Of a DNA stretch of 36,866 bases, positions 21,361 to 30,637 are shown in pieces. Numbering within the stretch: position 1 is the stretch's first letter; every line of letters starts with the position of its first letter. The stretch lies in the IMG/VR virus record IMGVR_UViG_3300042691_010128, positions 1-36,866 of that record; one strand, written 5' to 3'. A program made the position numbers and the translations under genes. Source of the stretch: a virus. The notes below the pieces were generated by a model. The model was not told where the DNA came from and searched no databases. It saw nothing but the letters and a program-made list of their open reading frames with translations.

Positions 21361-21687
21361 ATGCCAGCACCGATTAAAGACCCGCCTTACGTCCTGCCTA
21401 CGTCGCTTGCCAAGACTGACACGCAGCGCATCAAAGAGTTAAAGCGCATGCTGATCGAAGGCCAAGGTGAGCATGTTGTCCAAAAGGTATTGGACATCGC
21501 GCTAGAAGACGGACACCCAGGGCAGATGGCTGCACTTAAGATGTGCATGGACAGGGCGCTACCCGCCAGCCTGTTTGAGAAGACTGCCGCACAGCGCAGC
21601 GCCATTAACATTACAATATCAACGCTAGGCGCGCCACAGCCGATAGACAACAGCAACGTAATAGACGTAGAGGCCAACGATGGATGA
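21361..21687 (+). CDS. Terminase small subunit (putative)
   Basis: The 108-residue protein (AAAGGAG site upstream) has a helical core with HPGQMAALKMCMDRALP (about 52-68), similar to DUF5681-type and podovirus small terminases where an 'xxALKLCxDRxLP' helix is recurrent. Its end overlaps the next gene by 8 bases, and the large terminase follows one gene later. The small subunit recognises phage DNA and loads the motor. No obvious N-terminal HTH is seen. Assignment is from position plus this motif. Confidence 0.75.
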   Translation: MPAPIKDPPYVLPTSLAKTDTQRIKELKRMLIEGQGEHVVQKVLDIALEDGHPGQMAALKMCMDRALPASLFEKTAAQRSAINITISTLGAPQPIDNSNVIDVEANDG

Positions 21688-22081
21688 CTATCTAAATAGC
21701 TTAGGACTATCTCCGCAAGAACTAAACAAAGTGATGTACCACCGGTCTAACATGGCCAAGCCTGGCGTTGATGCCGAAGGCAATCCGATTACCATTTATG
21801 CGACCGGCATTCAAATACCGTCTGGCAAGTACAAAGGCCAGTTTGCATCGATCCCAGGCTATGTCGGCGGTAAGGTGATTGAAGACGAAGGTGAGTTGTG
21901 GAAGACATGGAAGAAGGATATTGAAGCCGGTAAGTGGCCGATCTATCCGACTAGCAAAGCATTAAATGAGCGCGACGCATGGTTGCATCAGGTAATGGAT
22001 CGAGACATGGCGCTTGAGAGAGCCAAACAAACGCCCGCCGAATCGCTGTTTTACAAAGACCCATTCGGAGCACCTGACTAA
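21680..22081 (+). CDS. Conserved hypothetical between the terminase genes
   Basis: This 133-residue protein has a mixed alpha/beta composition with a Gly/Tyr-rich middle (IPSGKYKGQFASIPGYVGG) and an acidic, helical C-terminal part. It overlaps the small terminase by 8 bases and the large terminase by TAATG, so all three are translated together. Its place between the terminases suggests a packaging accessory, but no family function is known to me. Confidence 0.7.
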   Translation: MDDYLNSLGLSPQELNKVMYHRSNMAKPGVDAEGNPITIYATGIQIPSGKYKGQFASIPGYVGGKVIEDEGELWKTWKKDIEAGKWPIYPTSKALNERDAWLHQVMDRDMALERAKQTPAESLFYKDPFGAPD

Positions 22082-23340
22082 TGTCTGACGTACATTTCCA
22101 GTTCTTGCCGTGGCAGGAGCAAGTCTTTGCCGACCCAACCCGATTCAAAGTGATCGCTGCCGGACGCCGTTGCGGCAAATCTAGGTTAGCGGCCACTACC
22201 CTGCTGTTGGAAGGATTGAAGTGCCCAGCCGGCTCGGCCGTGCTGTACGTGGCGCCGACCAACGGCCAGGCTAGGCAGATTATCTGGAACGTACTGATGG
22301 ACTTAGGCAAGGATGTGATTGCTAATAGTCACATCAACAACCAAGACATCACGCTAATCAACGGCGCAACTATCTATGTCAGGGGCGCCGACCGTCCCGA
22401 TACGTTGCGCGGTGTGTCGTTGACCTATGCTGTGCTGGACGAAGTGGCTGACATTAAGCCCGAAGCGTGGGAGCAGGTTATTCGTGCGTCGTTATCAGAT
22501 AAAAAAGGCCGTGGGATGTTCATCGGAACGCCCAAGGGCAGGAACTGGTTCTATGATCTGTTTCAGCTAGGCGAAGACAACACCGACCCCGATTGGAAAA
22601 GCTGGCACTTCACCACCAAAGACAACCCGCTAATTGACCCCGACGAGATCGAGTCGGCTAAGAAGACGCTATCCAGCTTTGCGTTTAAGCAAGAATACAT
22701 GGCCAGTTTCAGTAACGCTGGTTCAAATATATTCAAAGAAGAGTGGATCAAGTACGGTGAAGAGCCGTCGCACGGCAGCTACTTCATTGCGGTGGACTTG
22801 GCTGGCTTTGAAGAAGTGGCCAAGCAAGCGGCCAATTCTAAGAAGCGGCTGGATGAGTCGGCCATTGCGATTGTCAAGGTGACGGATGAGGGTAAGTGGT
22901 GGATCAAGAAGATCGAACACGGTCGATGGGACATCCGCGAGACAGCGGCCAAGATACTGATGGCCATGCGCGACTACCGACCGCTGTCGATTGGTATTGA
23001 GCGGGGGGCGTTAAAAAACGCCGTGCTACCATATTTAAGTGACTTAATGCGCAAAAATAATGTATATTCGCACATAATTGACCTAACGCATGGTAACCGG
23101 AAAAAGACTGACCGGATAATCTGGAGTCTCCAAGGGCGTTTTGAGCATGGCAGGATTGTGCTTAACTCAGACGAGGATTGGGATGTATTCCTAGATCAGC
23201 TTCTTATGTTCCCCGCGCAGGGGGTACACGATGATTTGCCTGACGCCTTGTCCTATATAGACCAATTGGCTGTGACATCCTACATGGAAGAGGATGATTC
23301 GGACGATTGGGAACCGGTGGACATTATTTCAGGAGTGTAG
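22081..23340 (+). CDS. Terminase large subunit
   Basis: The 419-residue packaging motor has Walker A AAGRRCGKS (26-34), Walker B YAVLDE (116-121), coupling motif GTPKG (149-153), and a RNase H-like nuclease domain starting with AVDLAG (D239) and ending with HDDLPDALSY (about 383-392), whose Asp residues complete the metal site. The length is on the short side for large terminases but both domains seem complete. It cuts and pumps DNA into the procapsid through the portal, whose gene lies two positions downstream. Confidence 0.97.
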   Translation: MSDVHFQFLPWQEQVFADPTRFKVIAAGRRCGKSRLAATTLLLEGLKCPAGSAVLYVAPTNGQARQIIWNVLMDLGKDVIANSHINNQDITLINGATIYVRGADRPDTLRGVSLTYAVLDEVADIKPEAWEQVIRASLSDKKGRGMFIGTPKGRNWFYDLFQLGEDNTDPDWKSWHFTTKDNPLIDPDEIESAKKTLSSFAFKQEYMASFSNAGSNIFKEEWIKYGEEPSHGSYFIAVDLAGFEEVAKQAANSKKRLDESAIAIVKVTDEGKWWIKKIEHGRWDIRETAAKILMAMRDYRPLSIGIERGALKNAVLPYLSDLMRKNNVYSHIIDLTHGNRKKTDRIIWSLQGRFEHGRIVLNSDEDWDVFLDQLLMFPAQGVHDDLPDALSYIDQLAVTSYMEEDDSDDWEPVDIISGV

Positions 23341-23341
23341 G

Positions 23342-23977
23342 ATGCCTTTTAATTTTATGTATAACCCAACTGGCTTATTTGGCCGTATGGGCATGGGCTA
23401 TCAACAGCCGCAGCAAAATCCTTTTGCTCAAAGACAAATGCCGCAGATGGGCATGCCACAAATGGGCGCGCGACCAATGGGTATGCCACAGATGAACATG
23501 GGTATGCCCTCATACATGCCGCCTTATCTGGCGCAGTATATGCAGCGATACGGTATGCAAGGCATGCCTCAAGGTATGCCGCAACAGATGATGCCTCAAA
23601 CAATGGGCGGCATAAGCCCCCAACAGATACAACAGATACAGCAAATGCAACGGATGCAAAGTATGGTTCAACCGCAGCCAATGCCGATGCAAGGTAACCC
23701 TAATAGCCCTTATGAGAACCAGTTGCCATTAGGTCAAAACCCATATCAAACTAATATAACGCAAGGCCGTCGTGCGGTAGCAGTGCAGCCACCAATGACT
23801 ATGGGTGGTTCAGGGCCTATTGGGCGTATGCCTCCACCTAGTGGGGGGTTGGACACGGCTGTGCCAGGGCTAAGTGCTAGTAGACTACAAGACCCAATTA
23901 ATGGCCTTAGAGCATTAAACGCTAGAGTACAAGACCCAATTAATGGCCTTAGAGCATTAAACGCTAGACGTCGATAA
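23342..23977 (+). CDS. Met/Gln/Pro-rich disordered protein
   Basis: The start at 23342 follows AGGAG by 7 bases; the longer frame from 23294 is not needed. The 211-residue protein is low-complexity: residues 20-120 are mainly Met, Gln, Pro and Gly in motifs like MGMPQM and QQIQQIQQMQ. The C-terminus holds two copies of a 14-residue unit (LQDPINGLRALNAR / VQDPINGLRALNAR). It should be intrinsically disordered. Placement between terminase and portal suggests an assembly or virion role, but no family function is known to me. Confidence 0.65.
   Translation: MPFNFMYNPTGLFGRMGMGYQQPQQNPFAQRQMPQMGMPQMGARPMGMPQMNMGMPSYMPPYLAQYMQRYGMQGMPQGMPQQMMPQTMGGISPQQIQQIQQMQRMQSMVQPQPMPMQGNPNSPYENQLPLGQNPYQTNITQGRRAVAVQPPMTMGGSGPIGRMPPPSGGLDTAVPGLSASRLQDPINGLRALNARVQDPINGLRALNARRR
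23886..23969 (+). repeat. 42-bp tandem duplication
   Basis: Two head-to-tail copies (23886-23927 and 23928-23969) differ only at the last base. The unit is 42 bases, so the frame is kept and 14 residues are duplicated at the protein's C-terminus. The near identity, including silent positions, points to a recent event. Confidence 0.95.
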
Positions 23978-23996
23978 AATTATTTTGGGTGTATAA

Positions 23997-26036
23997 ATGG
24001 ATCAAAACGACTTCGACCAACCCACAGAAAACGATAAAGAGCTAGTCAGTTTTGTGGTGGAGCATTGCGATAGGTGGCGCACTTATCGCGATATTAATTT
24101 CCTTCCCGATTGGGAAGAGTACGAGCGCATCTTCCGTGGCCAATGGGCGTCCGAAGACAAGACAAGAGAGTCAGAGCGCTCACGCATCGTCACCCCAGCC
24201 ACCCAGCAAGCGGTTGAGACTCGCCACGCAGAGATCATGGAGGCGATCTTTGGCTCTGGCGAGTTCTTTGACATTAAAGATGATATCCAAGATATCAACG
24301 GCAATCCAATGGATGTCGAGTTCTTGAAGAACCAGATGATGGAAGACTTCAAGCGTGATAAGTTGAGAAAGCACATCGACCAAGTGGTTCTGTTGGCTGA
24401 GATGTATGGCACTGGCGTCGCCGAGATCGTGACGTCAATGGAAAAGGAACTGGTTCCTGCCACGATGCCAATGCCAGGCCAAGAGCAAGCGGCCATCGGA
24501 ACTGTTGAGAAGATGCGTGTGTCAGTCAAGCCAATGCCGGTCAACCCTAAGAATTTCCTATGGGATCCAAACGGTACGACGGTAGATGACTGCATGGGTG
24601 TGGCCATCGAGAAATACGTATCAATTCATAAGATCGTGCGTGGTATCGAGCGTGGTATCTACCGCAAAGTCAACATTACGCCGACCTATGAAGATACGGA
24701 TTTAGAGCCAACCCAAGAGATTAGCCAGTACCAAGATGAAAAGGTATTGCTGCTGACCTACTATGGCTTGGTGCCAAGAGAGTATCTACAAAAAGTTGAA
24801 AACGAAGATATCGTTGAGCTGTTCCCTGATGACTCAGCGGCTGAAGACTATCAAGATATGGTTGAGGCAATCATTGTTATCGCCAACGACGGCCTATTAT
24901 TGAAGGCTGAAGAAAGCCCTTACATGATGAAAGATCGGCCAGTGATTACGTATCAGGCCGATACGGTGCCAAATAGATTGCCAGGCCGTGGGACAATCGA
25001 AAAAGCCTACAACATGCAGAAATCCATTGATGCGCAAGTGCGTACTCACTTGGATTCCTTGGCCTTGACAGCTTCACCAATGATGGCGGTCGATGCAACG
25101 CGACTGCCAAGAGGCGCGAAGCTGACAATTATGCCAGGCAAGGCGATCTATACCAACGGCAACCCGAACGAGATTCTGTATCCGTTCAAGTTTGGCCAGA
25201 CGGATGGCTCAAGCATTACGACAGCGGAGAAGTTTCAGCAAATGTTGCTGCAATCGACCGGTACCTTGGACTCGAACGGTATGGTCTCTGCTGTTGGCCG
25301 CGATGCGGCGGGTACTGGTATGTCGATGGCCGTTGCTTCGATCATCAAGAAGTACAAACGCACGTTAGTGAACTTCCAAGAAGACTTTTTGATTCCGTTT
25401 ATCAATAAAGCGGCGTACCGCTTTATGCAATTTGACCCCGAGCGCTATCCGTCGGTCGATATGGTCTTCATTCCGACGGCAACGCTGGGCATTATTGCGC
25501 GCGAGTACGAGCAAGCGCAGTTTATTAGCCTGTTGCAGACACTTGGCCCTGATACACCGGTGCTGCCAATCATTTTGAAGGGCATTGTCGCTAATAGTTC
25601 GTTGTCGAACCGCGCTGAATTGATGTCACGCTTGGATCAGATGGGTCAAGTTGACCCACAAGCACAGGAAAAGCAGCTGGTTCAGGAACAATTGGCCTTG
25701 CAAGCAGCACAAGCGCAGATTGCGGTCAATACGACGCAAGCTGAACAAAATCGTGCTGAAGCAACCAAGACAATTATCGAGACAAAGCTAAAACCGCTGG
25801 AAGTTCAAGCGAAAATTCAGCAAGGATTAACAGCGAATCTGCCAAATCAGGACGATATGGCATCAAAAGAGTTCGATAAGCGCGTAAAAGTGGCTGAATT
25901 GATGCTGAAAGAGGCGGATATTAAGAACAAATCCAAGATTGTTGAGTTACAAATGGCTGATAAGCAGAATAAAATCAGCGGAATGGAAGAAGATTTCCTC
26001 GCCCAGCTAACTCAGGAGTTGTCCGGTGGACGTTGA
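23997..26036 (+). CDS. Portal protein
   Basis: The 679-residue protein is of the size of podovirus portals (T7 gp8 about 536, P22 gp1 725). It has an acidic N-terminus with the segment FLPDWEEYERIFRGQWA, a long alpha/beta middle with VNPKNFLWDP and LPGRGTIEKAYNMQ, and a C-terminal helical, Gln/Ala-rich barrel-like region (about 560-650). It forms the twelve-fold ring through which DNA is packaged and to which the tail binds. The gene lies just after the terminases and overlaps the fibre gene by 11 bases. Confidence 0.88.
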   Translation: MDQNDFDQPTENDKELVSFVVEHCDRWRTYRDINFLPDWEEYERIFRGQWASEDKTRESERSRIVTPATQQAVETRHAEIMEAIFGSGEFFDIKDDIQDINGNPMDVEFLKNQMMEDFKRDKLRKHIDQVVLLAEMYGTGVAEIVTSMEKELVPATMPMPGQEQAAIGTVEKMRVSVKPMPVNPKNFLWDPNGTTVDDCMGVAIEKYVSIHKIVRGIERGIYRKVNITPTYEDTDLEPTQEISQYQDEKVLLLTYYGLVPREYLQKVENEDIVELFPDDSAAEDYQDMVEAIIVIANDGLLLKAEESPYMMKDRPVITYQADTVPNRLPGRGTIEKAYNMQKSIDAQVRTHLDSLALTASPMMAVDATRLPRGAKLTIMPGKAIYTNGNPNEILYPFKFGQTDGSSITTAEKFQQMLLQSTGTLDSNGMVSAVGRDAAGTGMSMAVASIIKKYKRTLVNFQEDFLIPFINKAAYRFMQFDPERYPSVDMVFIPTATLGIIAREYEQAQFISLLQTLGPDTPVLPIILKGIVANSSLSNRAELMSRLDQMGQVDPQAQEKQLVQEQLALQAAQAQIAVNTTQAEQNRAEATKTIIETKLKPLEVQAKIQQGLTANLPNQDDMASKEFDKRVKVAELMLKEADIKNKSKIVELQMADKQNKISGMEEDFLAQLTQELSGGR

Positions 26037-28116
26037 AAGCCTAGCCAAGCAGTTAATTCTTAAAAACATGACTCCAGAACAGCAAACGGCTGTTTTGGAT
26101 TCTATACGTGCATCACTTCAAGAGGCTAGAAACAACCAAAAAAAGCGCGTCGGCGAAAATGTTGGTGTGGTTATTGACGCGCTGAAGAAAATAGAGAAAG
26201 ACTTAGACGCTAAATACGACAGCTTGGGTCAAGACATAACTAATCGCGTAAATTCGATTAAAGATGGCCAAGATGGAGCAGCTGGCGTTGATGGACGTCC
26301 AGGTCGTGATGGTGCGGCGGGTAAAGATGGCCGCGACGGTCGTGATGGCGTTGATGGTGCCAAAGGTGAGGACGGTGTTGCGGGTCAGGACGGCGTATCT
26401 GTAACCAACGCCTATATTGACTTTGATAATAGCCTAGTCATTGAATTATCCAATGGTCGAAGCATTAACGCTGGCGAGATACTTCCTCCCGATATTGCTG
26501 ACAAGCTAAAAATTATCGTTAATGCGGGTACAGGTGGAGTTGGATTACCCGAGCAAACAGGCAATAGCGGAAAGTATTTAACAACAGACGGTTTCAATAC
26601 GTCGTGGGACACTGTTGGCGGTGGTGGTAGCGGGGATGTGGTTGGCCCAGCGTCTTCAGTTGATTCTGAGCTTGTACTGTTTAACAGCACAACCGGCAAA
26701 CTAATTAAACGTGCAACGCTAACCGGCCTTGTCAAAGCGACGTCAGGTGTAGCAAGCGCCGCAACAGCTGGCACGGATTACATTGCGCCAGGCGGTGCTT
26801 TAGGTACGCCAAGTAGTGGCACATTAACTAATGTTACCGGTCTTCCATTATCTACCGGCGTAACAGGTACGTTGCCAGTTGCTAATGGTGGTACAGGCCA
26901 GACAACATTTACCGATGGCCAACTGTTGATTGGTAACTCGACCGGCAACACGCTAACTAAAGCAACATTAACGGCTGGAACGAATGTAACCATTACGAAT
27001 TCCGCAGGGGCAATTACGATTGCTGCGGCAGGTGGTGGTAGCGGTAGCCCTGCTGGATCAAATACTCAAATTCAGTTTAACAATGCTGGAGCGTTTGGCG
27101 CGTCAGCTGGGTTAACTTTTAACGGCACAAACTTAACGACTACAGGTAGTGCAATTGCCGCTAGATTTGTCCCGACTGGCAATACTAGCGCGGGCGGCGT
27201 TACTAGCAGTATTTGGGCACCGGATAGCTCCACAGTTGCAATTAGCCCTTTTAATAACCCAACGTATAGATTAACTACCTACGGAATGAGCATAGGGAAT
27301 GCCACAACCCCAACAGCTACTTTACACGTAGATAACCCAGGAGGTTCTAATTGGACACCTTCAGCAACCAGTGCGGTAGGTATTTATTACGCAGGTGGTA
27401 CAGCTCCAGGGAATTTTTACTCCGCTATTACACAAGCTAACTCCGTTTCTTTAAGGAGTACGCTTTTTAGTTATGGCGATGATATAGACAATGTGCCTAT
27501 CACAACAGCCGTAACCTTGAATATTGAGGGCGCTCCCACTGGTGGAACGTATTCCCCTATTACTAATTCCTACGCCTTACGAATAGCGTCTGGTCAATCT
27601 TATTTTGGCAATAATATAAAAGTTGGTTCTGATGCTAATCGCGGAACTACTGCTGGCACTAATCAAATTGCTTTATTTAATGGCACTGCTCCTGTTGGAA
27701 CTTTGACTAACGGCGTTTCTTTGTATTCATCATCTGGCGATCTGAACTTTATGGATTCAGCAGGTGCTGCGTACAAGGTAGGATTTAGAAATGTCCCAGT
27801 TAACAGTCAAATTGCTAACTATACAGCTATATTATCTGATTCTGGTAAGTTTATATTTAAGCCATCAGGAAGTGCGGCCACATTTACTATTCCTGCGGTT
27901 GGTAATGTTAACTATGATGTAGGCACGGTATTAACTTTTGTGAATATGTCTTCCAATCCGTTAACTATTGCCATTACTACCGACACAATGCACTTGGCTG
28001 GAGCAGGCACAACTGGGCCTAGAACATTAGCGCAATATGGCATGGCTACTGCTATTAAGATGACTACAGGTGTTGGCACAACCTTTTGGTTAATTTCTGG
28101 AACTGGTCTAACTTAA
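26026..28116 (+). CDS. Tail fibre with collagen-like segment
   Basis: The start is a GTG at 26026 with AGGAG 7 bases upstream. In the 696-residue protein residues 1-80 are helical with coiled-coil character. Residues 81-125 contain 15 uninterrupted Gly-x-y triplets with GRDGRDGVDG, a phage collagen-like trimer. The rest is Thr/Ser/Gly-rich beta structure with the GTLPVANGGTGQTTF motif common in tail fibres. It should be a trimeric fibre or spike involved in host attachment. The gene overlaps the portal gene and is followed by the adhesin with TAATG coupling. Confidence 0.85.
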   Translation: MDVESLAKQLILKNMTPEQQTAVLDSIRASLQEARNNQKKRVGENVGVVIDALKKIEKDLDAKYDSLGQDITNRVNSIKDGQDGAAGVDGRPGRDGAAGKDGRDGRDGVDGAKGEDGVAGQDGVSVTNAYIDFDNSLVIELSNGRSINAGEILPPDIADKLKIIVNAGTGGVGLPEQTGNSGKYLTTDGFNTSWDTVGGGGSGDVVGPASSVDSELVLFNSTTGKLIKRATLTGLVKATSGVASAATAGTDYIAPGGALGTPSSGTLTNVTGLPLSTGVTGTLPVANGGTGQTTFTDGQLLIGNSTGNTLTKATLTAGTNVTITNSAGAITIAAAGGGSGSPAGSNTQIQFNNAGAFGASAGLTFNGTNLTTTGSAIAARFVPTGNTSAGGVTSSIWAPDSSTVAISPFNNPTYRLTTYGMSIGNATTPTATLHVDNPGGSNWTPSATSAVGIYYAGGTAPGNFYSAITQANSVSLRSTLFSYGDDIDNVPITTAVTLNIEGAPTGGTYSPITNSYALRIASGQSYFGNNIKVGSDANRGTTAGTNQIALFNGTAPVGTLTNGVSLYSSSGDLNFMDSAGAAYKVGFRNVPVNSQIANYTAILSDSGKFIFKPSGSAATFTIPAVGNVNYDVGTVLTFVNMSSNPLTIAITTDTMHLAGAGTTGPRTLAQYGMATAIKMTTGVGTTFWLISGTGLT

Positions 28117-28973
28117 TGGCTGGAATTCTTAATTTATTACTAGCGAATTCCCCTCCCATAAACGTAACATATCTTGTGGTTGCAGGCGGTGCTGGTAGCG
28201 GAATAGCGGCGCTTGGCGGTGCTGGTGGAGCGGGAGGTTTTTTAACTGGGGTTTTAACTGTAGATAAAAAAAGTAGCTATCTAGTAACTATTGGCAGCGG
28301 AGGGGCAGCGGGATCAAACGGAACAGATTCAGTTTTTTCGTCTATAACATCAACTGGCGGTGGGCGAGGCGGTAGAAATGTAAACGGGGGCACTAACGGA
28401 TCGACAGGCGGCTCAGGCGGGGGTGGCGCTGGCTCAGGTTTTACGGGGCGCACTGGCGGCTCTGGTACATCAGGGCAAGGCAACACGGGCGGCAATGGTG
28501 TATTCTTTGGTAGTAGTTCGGGCGGTGGTTCTGGCGGCGGCGGCGGTAAAGGCGCAGCAGGGGCTAATGGTTCTGGAAATAACGGTGGTAACGGCGGCGT
28601 TGGTTTAGCTAATCCAATAACAGGGTCTACTACAGGCCAAAATGTATCTGGCACTTACTATTTATCAGGCGGTGGTGGGGGAACAAGTAGAAGCACAACA
28701 TTGGGCACTGCGGGAGTTGGCGGTAATGGCGGCGGCGGCTCAGGCAGCACAAGCACTAACGGCACAAACGGAACTACTAATACAGGCGGCGGCGGGGGCG
28801 GTGGGCAAGGCGCAAGCGGAAGCTCTGGCGGTTCTGGTGTTGTAATTATTAGTTATCCAAATTCTATTTCTGATTTAACTTCTATTGACGTAGGGTTAAC
28901 ATCCACAAAAACGACAGTTGGCGGGAACACGATCTATACGTTTACTAATGGAACTGGAAATATTTCTTGGTGA
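28116..28973 (+). CDS. Glycine-rich tail tip adhesin
   Basis: The start is set at the ATG overlapping the fibre stop; a frame from 28086 would overlap more. The 285-residue protein begins with a hydrophobic stretch and VTYLVVAGGAGSG, then has a very Gly/Ser-rich body (runs such as GGSGGGGAGSG and GGGGGGGQG), and ends with GVVIISYP. This matches the glycine-rich adhesins capped on fibres in some tailed phages, where Gly-rich loops and polyglycine helices bind the receptor. The base composition here differs from neighbours because of Gly codons. Receptor unknown. Confidence 0.75.
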   Translation: MAGILNLLLANSPPINVTYLVVAGGAGSGIAALGGAGGAGGFLTGVLTVDKKSSYLVTIGSGGAAGSNGTDSVFSSITSTGGGRGGRNVNGGTNGSTGGSGGGGAGSGFTGRTGGSGTSGQGNTGGNGVFFGSSSGGGSGGGGGKGAAGANGSGNNGGNGGVGLANPITGSTTGQNVSGTYYLSGGGGGTSRSTTLGTAGVGGNGGGGSGSTSTNGTNGTTNTGGGGGGGQGASGSSGGSGVVIISYPNSISDLTSIDVGLTSTKTTVGGNTIYTFTNGTGNISW

Positions 28974-28978
28974 TTAAC

Positions 28979-29350
28979 ATGGCGCATTACGCATTTCTGG
29001 ATGAAAATAATATTGTCACTCAAGTCATACCTGGCAAAAATGAGGGTGAAGGCGGTATTAACTGGGAACAATGGTATGGCGAGTTTCGCGGTCAGATTTG
29101 CAAACGCACAAGTTATAATACGTATGGCAATGTTCACTATAACGGTGGAGTCCCATTTAGAGGAAATTTTGCTGGTGTAGGACATACATATCGGGAAGAT
29201 ATTGATGCTTTTGTCCCGCCGCAACCGTTTCCTAGTTGGACGTTAGATTCTGATGTCACTTGGCAGCCACCAGTGGCTATGCCAACGGATGAGCAAGCGT
29301 ATTTATGGGATGAGGAAACTACTTCATGGATAGTAATTAATGACGCCTGA
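28979..29350 (+). CDS. Conserved aquatic-phage structural protein
   Basis: The 123-residue protein starts at the ATG at 28979. It opens MAHYAFLDENNIVTQV and has YREDIDAFVPPQPFPSW in the middle, a pattern frequent in cyanophage and marine podovirus/myovirus proteins near fibres. It is beta-rich with no catalytic motif. Likely a small fibre-associated or tail-tip component. Its end overlaps the next gene by 11 bases. Confidence 0.65.
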   Translation: MAHYAFLDENNIVTQVIPGKNEGEGGINWEQWYGEFRGQICKRTSYNTYGNVHYNGGVPFRGNFAGVGHTYREDIDAFVPPQPFPSWTLDSDVTWQPPVAMPTDEQAYLWDEETTSWIVINDA

Positions 29351-29579
29351 ACTGCAAAAATACTACGAAGACCGATTTTCTATGATGGCCACCCAAGGGT
29401 GGGTTGATTTAATAGAAGATATTGACGGAATGGTAAATTCACTGAATAATATTTCTGCTGTTGAAGACGAAAAAAGTTTACAATTCAAGAAGGGCGAGCT
29501 TTCTATCTTGCTATGGCTGAAAAACTTGCGACAAGTCAGCTCTGATGCTTATGAGGAATTAAATGCGCCGAATGTATGA
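29340..29579 (+). CDS. Small conserved helical phage protein
   Basis: This 79-residue acidic, helical protein starts MTPELQKYYEDRF and has QGWVDLIEDIDGM. The pattern is one I associate with a small phage protein family in structural regions of aquatic phages, function unknown. It overlaps both neighbours (11 and 17 bases), so it is translationally coupled between the fibre-linked protein and the zinc-ribbon protein. A chaperone or assembly role is possible but unsupported. Confidence 0.65.
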   Translation: MTPELQKYYEDRFSMMATQGWVDLIEDIDGMVNSLNNISAVEDEKSLQFKKGELSILLWLKNLRQVSSDAYEELNAPNV

Positions 29580-29790
29580 ATTTGCCTGTGAAAATGGGCA
29601 TCGTATTGAGAAATTGACTAGTTATGAGCTGGTTCAAGTTCAATGCGAGTGCGGTGGTAACGCCCACCGCGTAATATCCGCTCCAGCGTTTTTATTGGAG
29701 GGTTGGTCAGGATCATTCCCGACCGCCGCAGCCCAATTTGACCGTAAGCATCGAGAAAAACTCGCTGCGGAGCAAAAAGCGAACAGATAA
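29563..29790 (+). CDS. FmdB-like zinc-ribbon protein
   Basis: The 75-residue protein begins MRRMYEFACENGH and continues with VQCECGG, giving Cys pairs C9...H13 and C28-x-C30, similar to the FmdB-type putative regulatory zinc ribbon (YEF-x-C-x2-G-H ... C-x-CG). A C-terminal helical, basic tail follows. GAGGA lies 7 bases before the ATG. Metal binding is likely; the role in a structural gene cluster is unclear. Confidence 0.7.
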   Translation: MRRMYEFACENGHRIEKLTSYELVQVQCECGGNAHRVISAPAFLLEGWSGSFPTAAAQFDRKHREKLAAEQKANR

Positions 29791-29854
29791 CCAGATTCTG
29801 GCCTGTTTATTATCATCCTGAGAACCAAAAGATGGCAGGAAAAGGAAACCTAAT

Positions 29855-30613
29855 ATGTTAGTTGATCCAGAAAATGAGTTGCCAAGTGAGTTAGAGACAG
29901 AAGAGGCCAAGCTAGACTCTACGTTTGTAAATGATAAGCCGGAACTTCCTGAGCGGTATCGAAATAAGTCTCTTGAAGACGTTATGAAGATGCACCAAGA
30001 AGCGGAAAAAGTCATTGGGCGACAAGCGCAGGAAGTCGGTGAAGTTCGGAAACTGGCTGATGAACTTATTAAGCAGAATCTCAGTTCTAGGCAACAACCT
30101 ATTGCAGAGGCAGAGCCGGAAGTGGACTTCTATGAAGACCCACAAAAGGCAGTTCGTAATACGATTGATAGGCACCCTGACATCATTGAGGCTCGTAAAG
30201 CCGCAGCTGAATTAAGGGCGCTACAGACTCAGCAAAAGTTAGCTCAAGCACATCCTGATTTCGAGCAAGTTGTTCGAGATGATGGGTTTGTGAATTGGGT
30301 TAAATCGTCGAATATTCGCTTGGATTTATTCAAGCGCGCTGACGCAGAGTTTGATTTTGATTCGGCTAACGAATTGCTGTCCACTTATAAAGAGCTGCGC
30401 GGTATTCAGACGAAGCAAGCGACCCAACAAGCATCAACGGATCGCCAGAAAACGATGAAATCTGTACAGGTCGATAGCGGTGGAAGCGGTGAGAGTTCGA
30501 AAAGAGTTTACCGTCGTGCTGACCTAATTCGGCTAAAAATGAACGATCCAGCCCGATATGACGCACTTTCAGATGAAATTATGCTGGCATATCAAGAGGG
30601 CAGGGTTAAATAA
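29855..30613 (+). CDS. Scaffolding protein
   Basis: The 252-residue protein is highly charged, helical and Gln/Glu-rich, acidic at the N-terminus and basic near the C-terminus (SSKRVYRRADLIRLK). It lies immediately upstream of the coat gene (24-base gap). Podovirus scaffolds have this composition, position and size (P22 gp8 303 residues), with a basic C-terminus contacting the coat. No protease gene is seen, so the scaffold is probably released rather than cut. Position-based, strong context. Confidence 0.8.
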   Translation: MLVDPENELPSELETEEAKLDSTFVNDKPELPERYRNKSLEDVMKMHQEAEKVIGRQAQEVGEVRKLADELIKQNLSSRQQPIAEAEPEVDFYEDPQKAVRNTIDRHPDIIEARKAAAELRALQTQQKLAQAHPDFEQVVRDDGFVNWVKSSNIRLDLFKRADAEFDFDSANELLSTYKELRGIQTKQATQQASTDRQKTMKSVQVDSGGSGESSKRVYRRADLIRLKMNDPARYDALSDEIMLAYQEGRVK

Positions 30614-30637
30614 AACTTTTGATCTAGGAGTAATAAA

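Noticed and set aside
24083-24607. Leftward open frame of 174 residues inside the portal gene
   Set aside because: Ser/Trp/Ile-rich antisense shadow with no ribosome-binding site or recognisable motif.
28277-28654. Pro-rich leftward frame (125 residues) opposite the adhesin
   Set aside because: Simply the complement of Gly codons; Pro-rich low-complexity artefact.
26026-28973. Diversity-generating retroelement acting on the fibre or adhesin
   Set aside because: No reverse transcriptase gene and no template repeat were seen anywhere in the genome.
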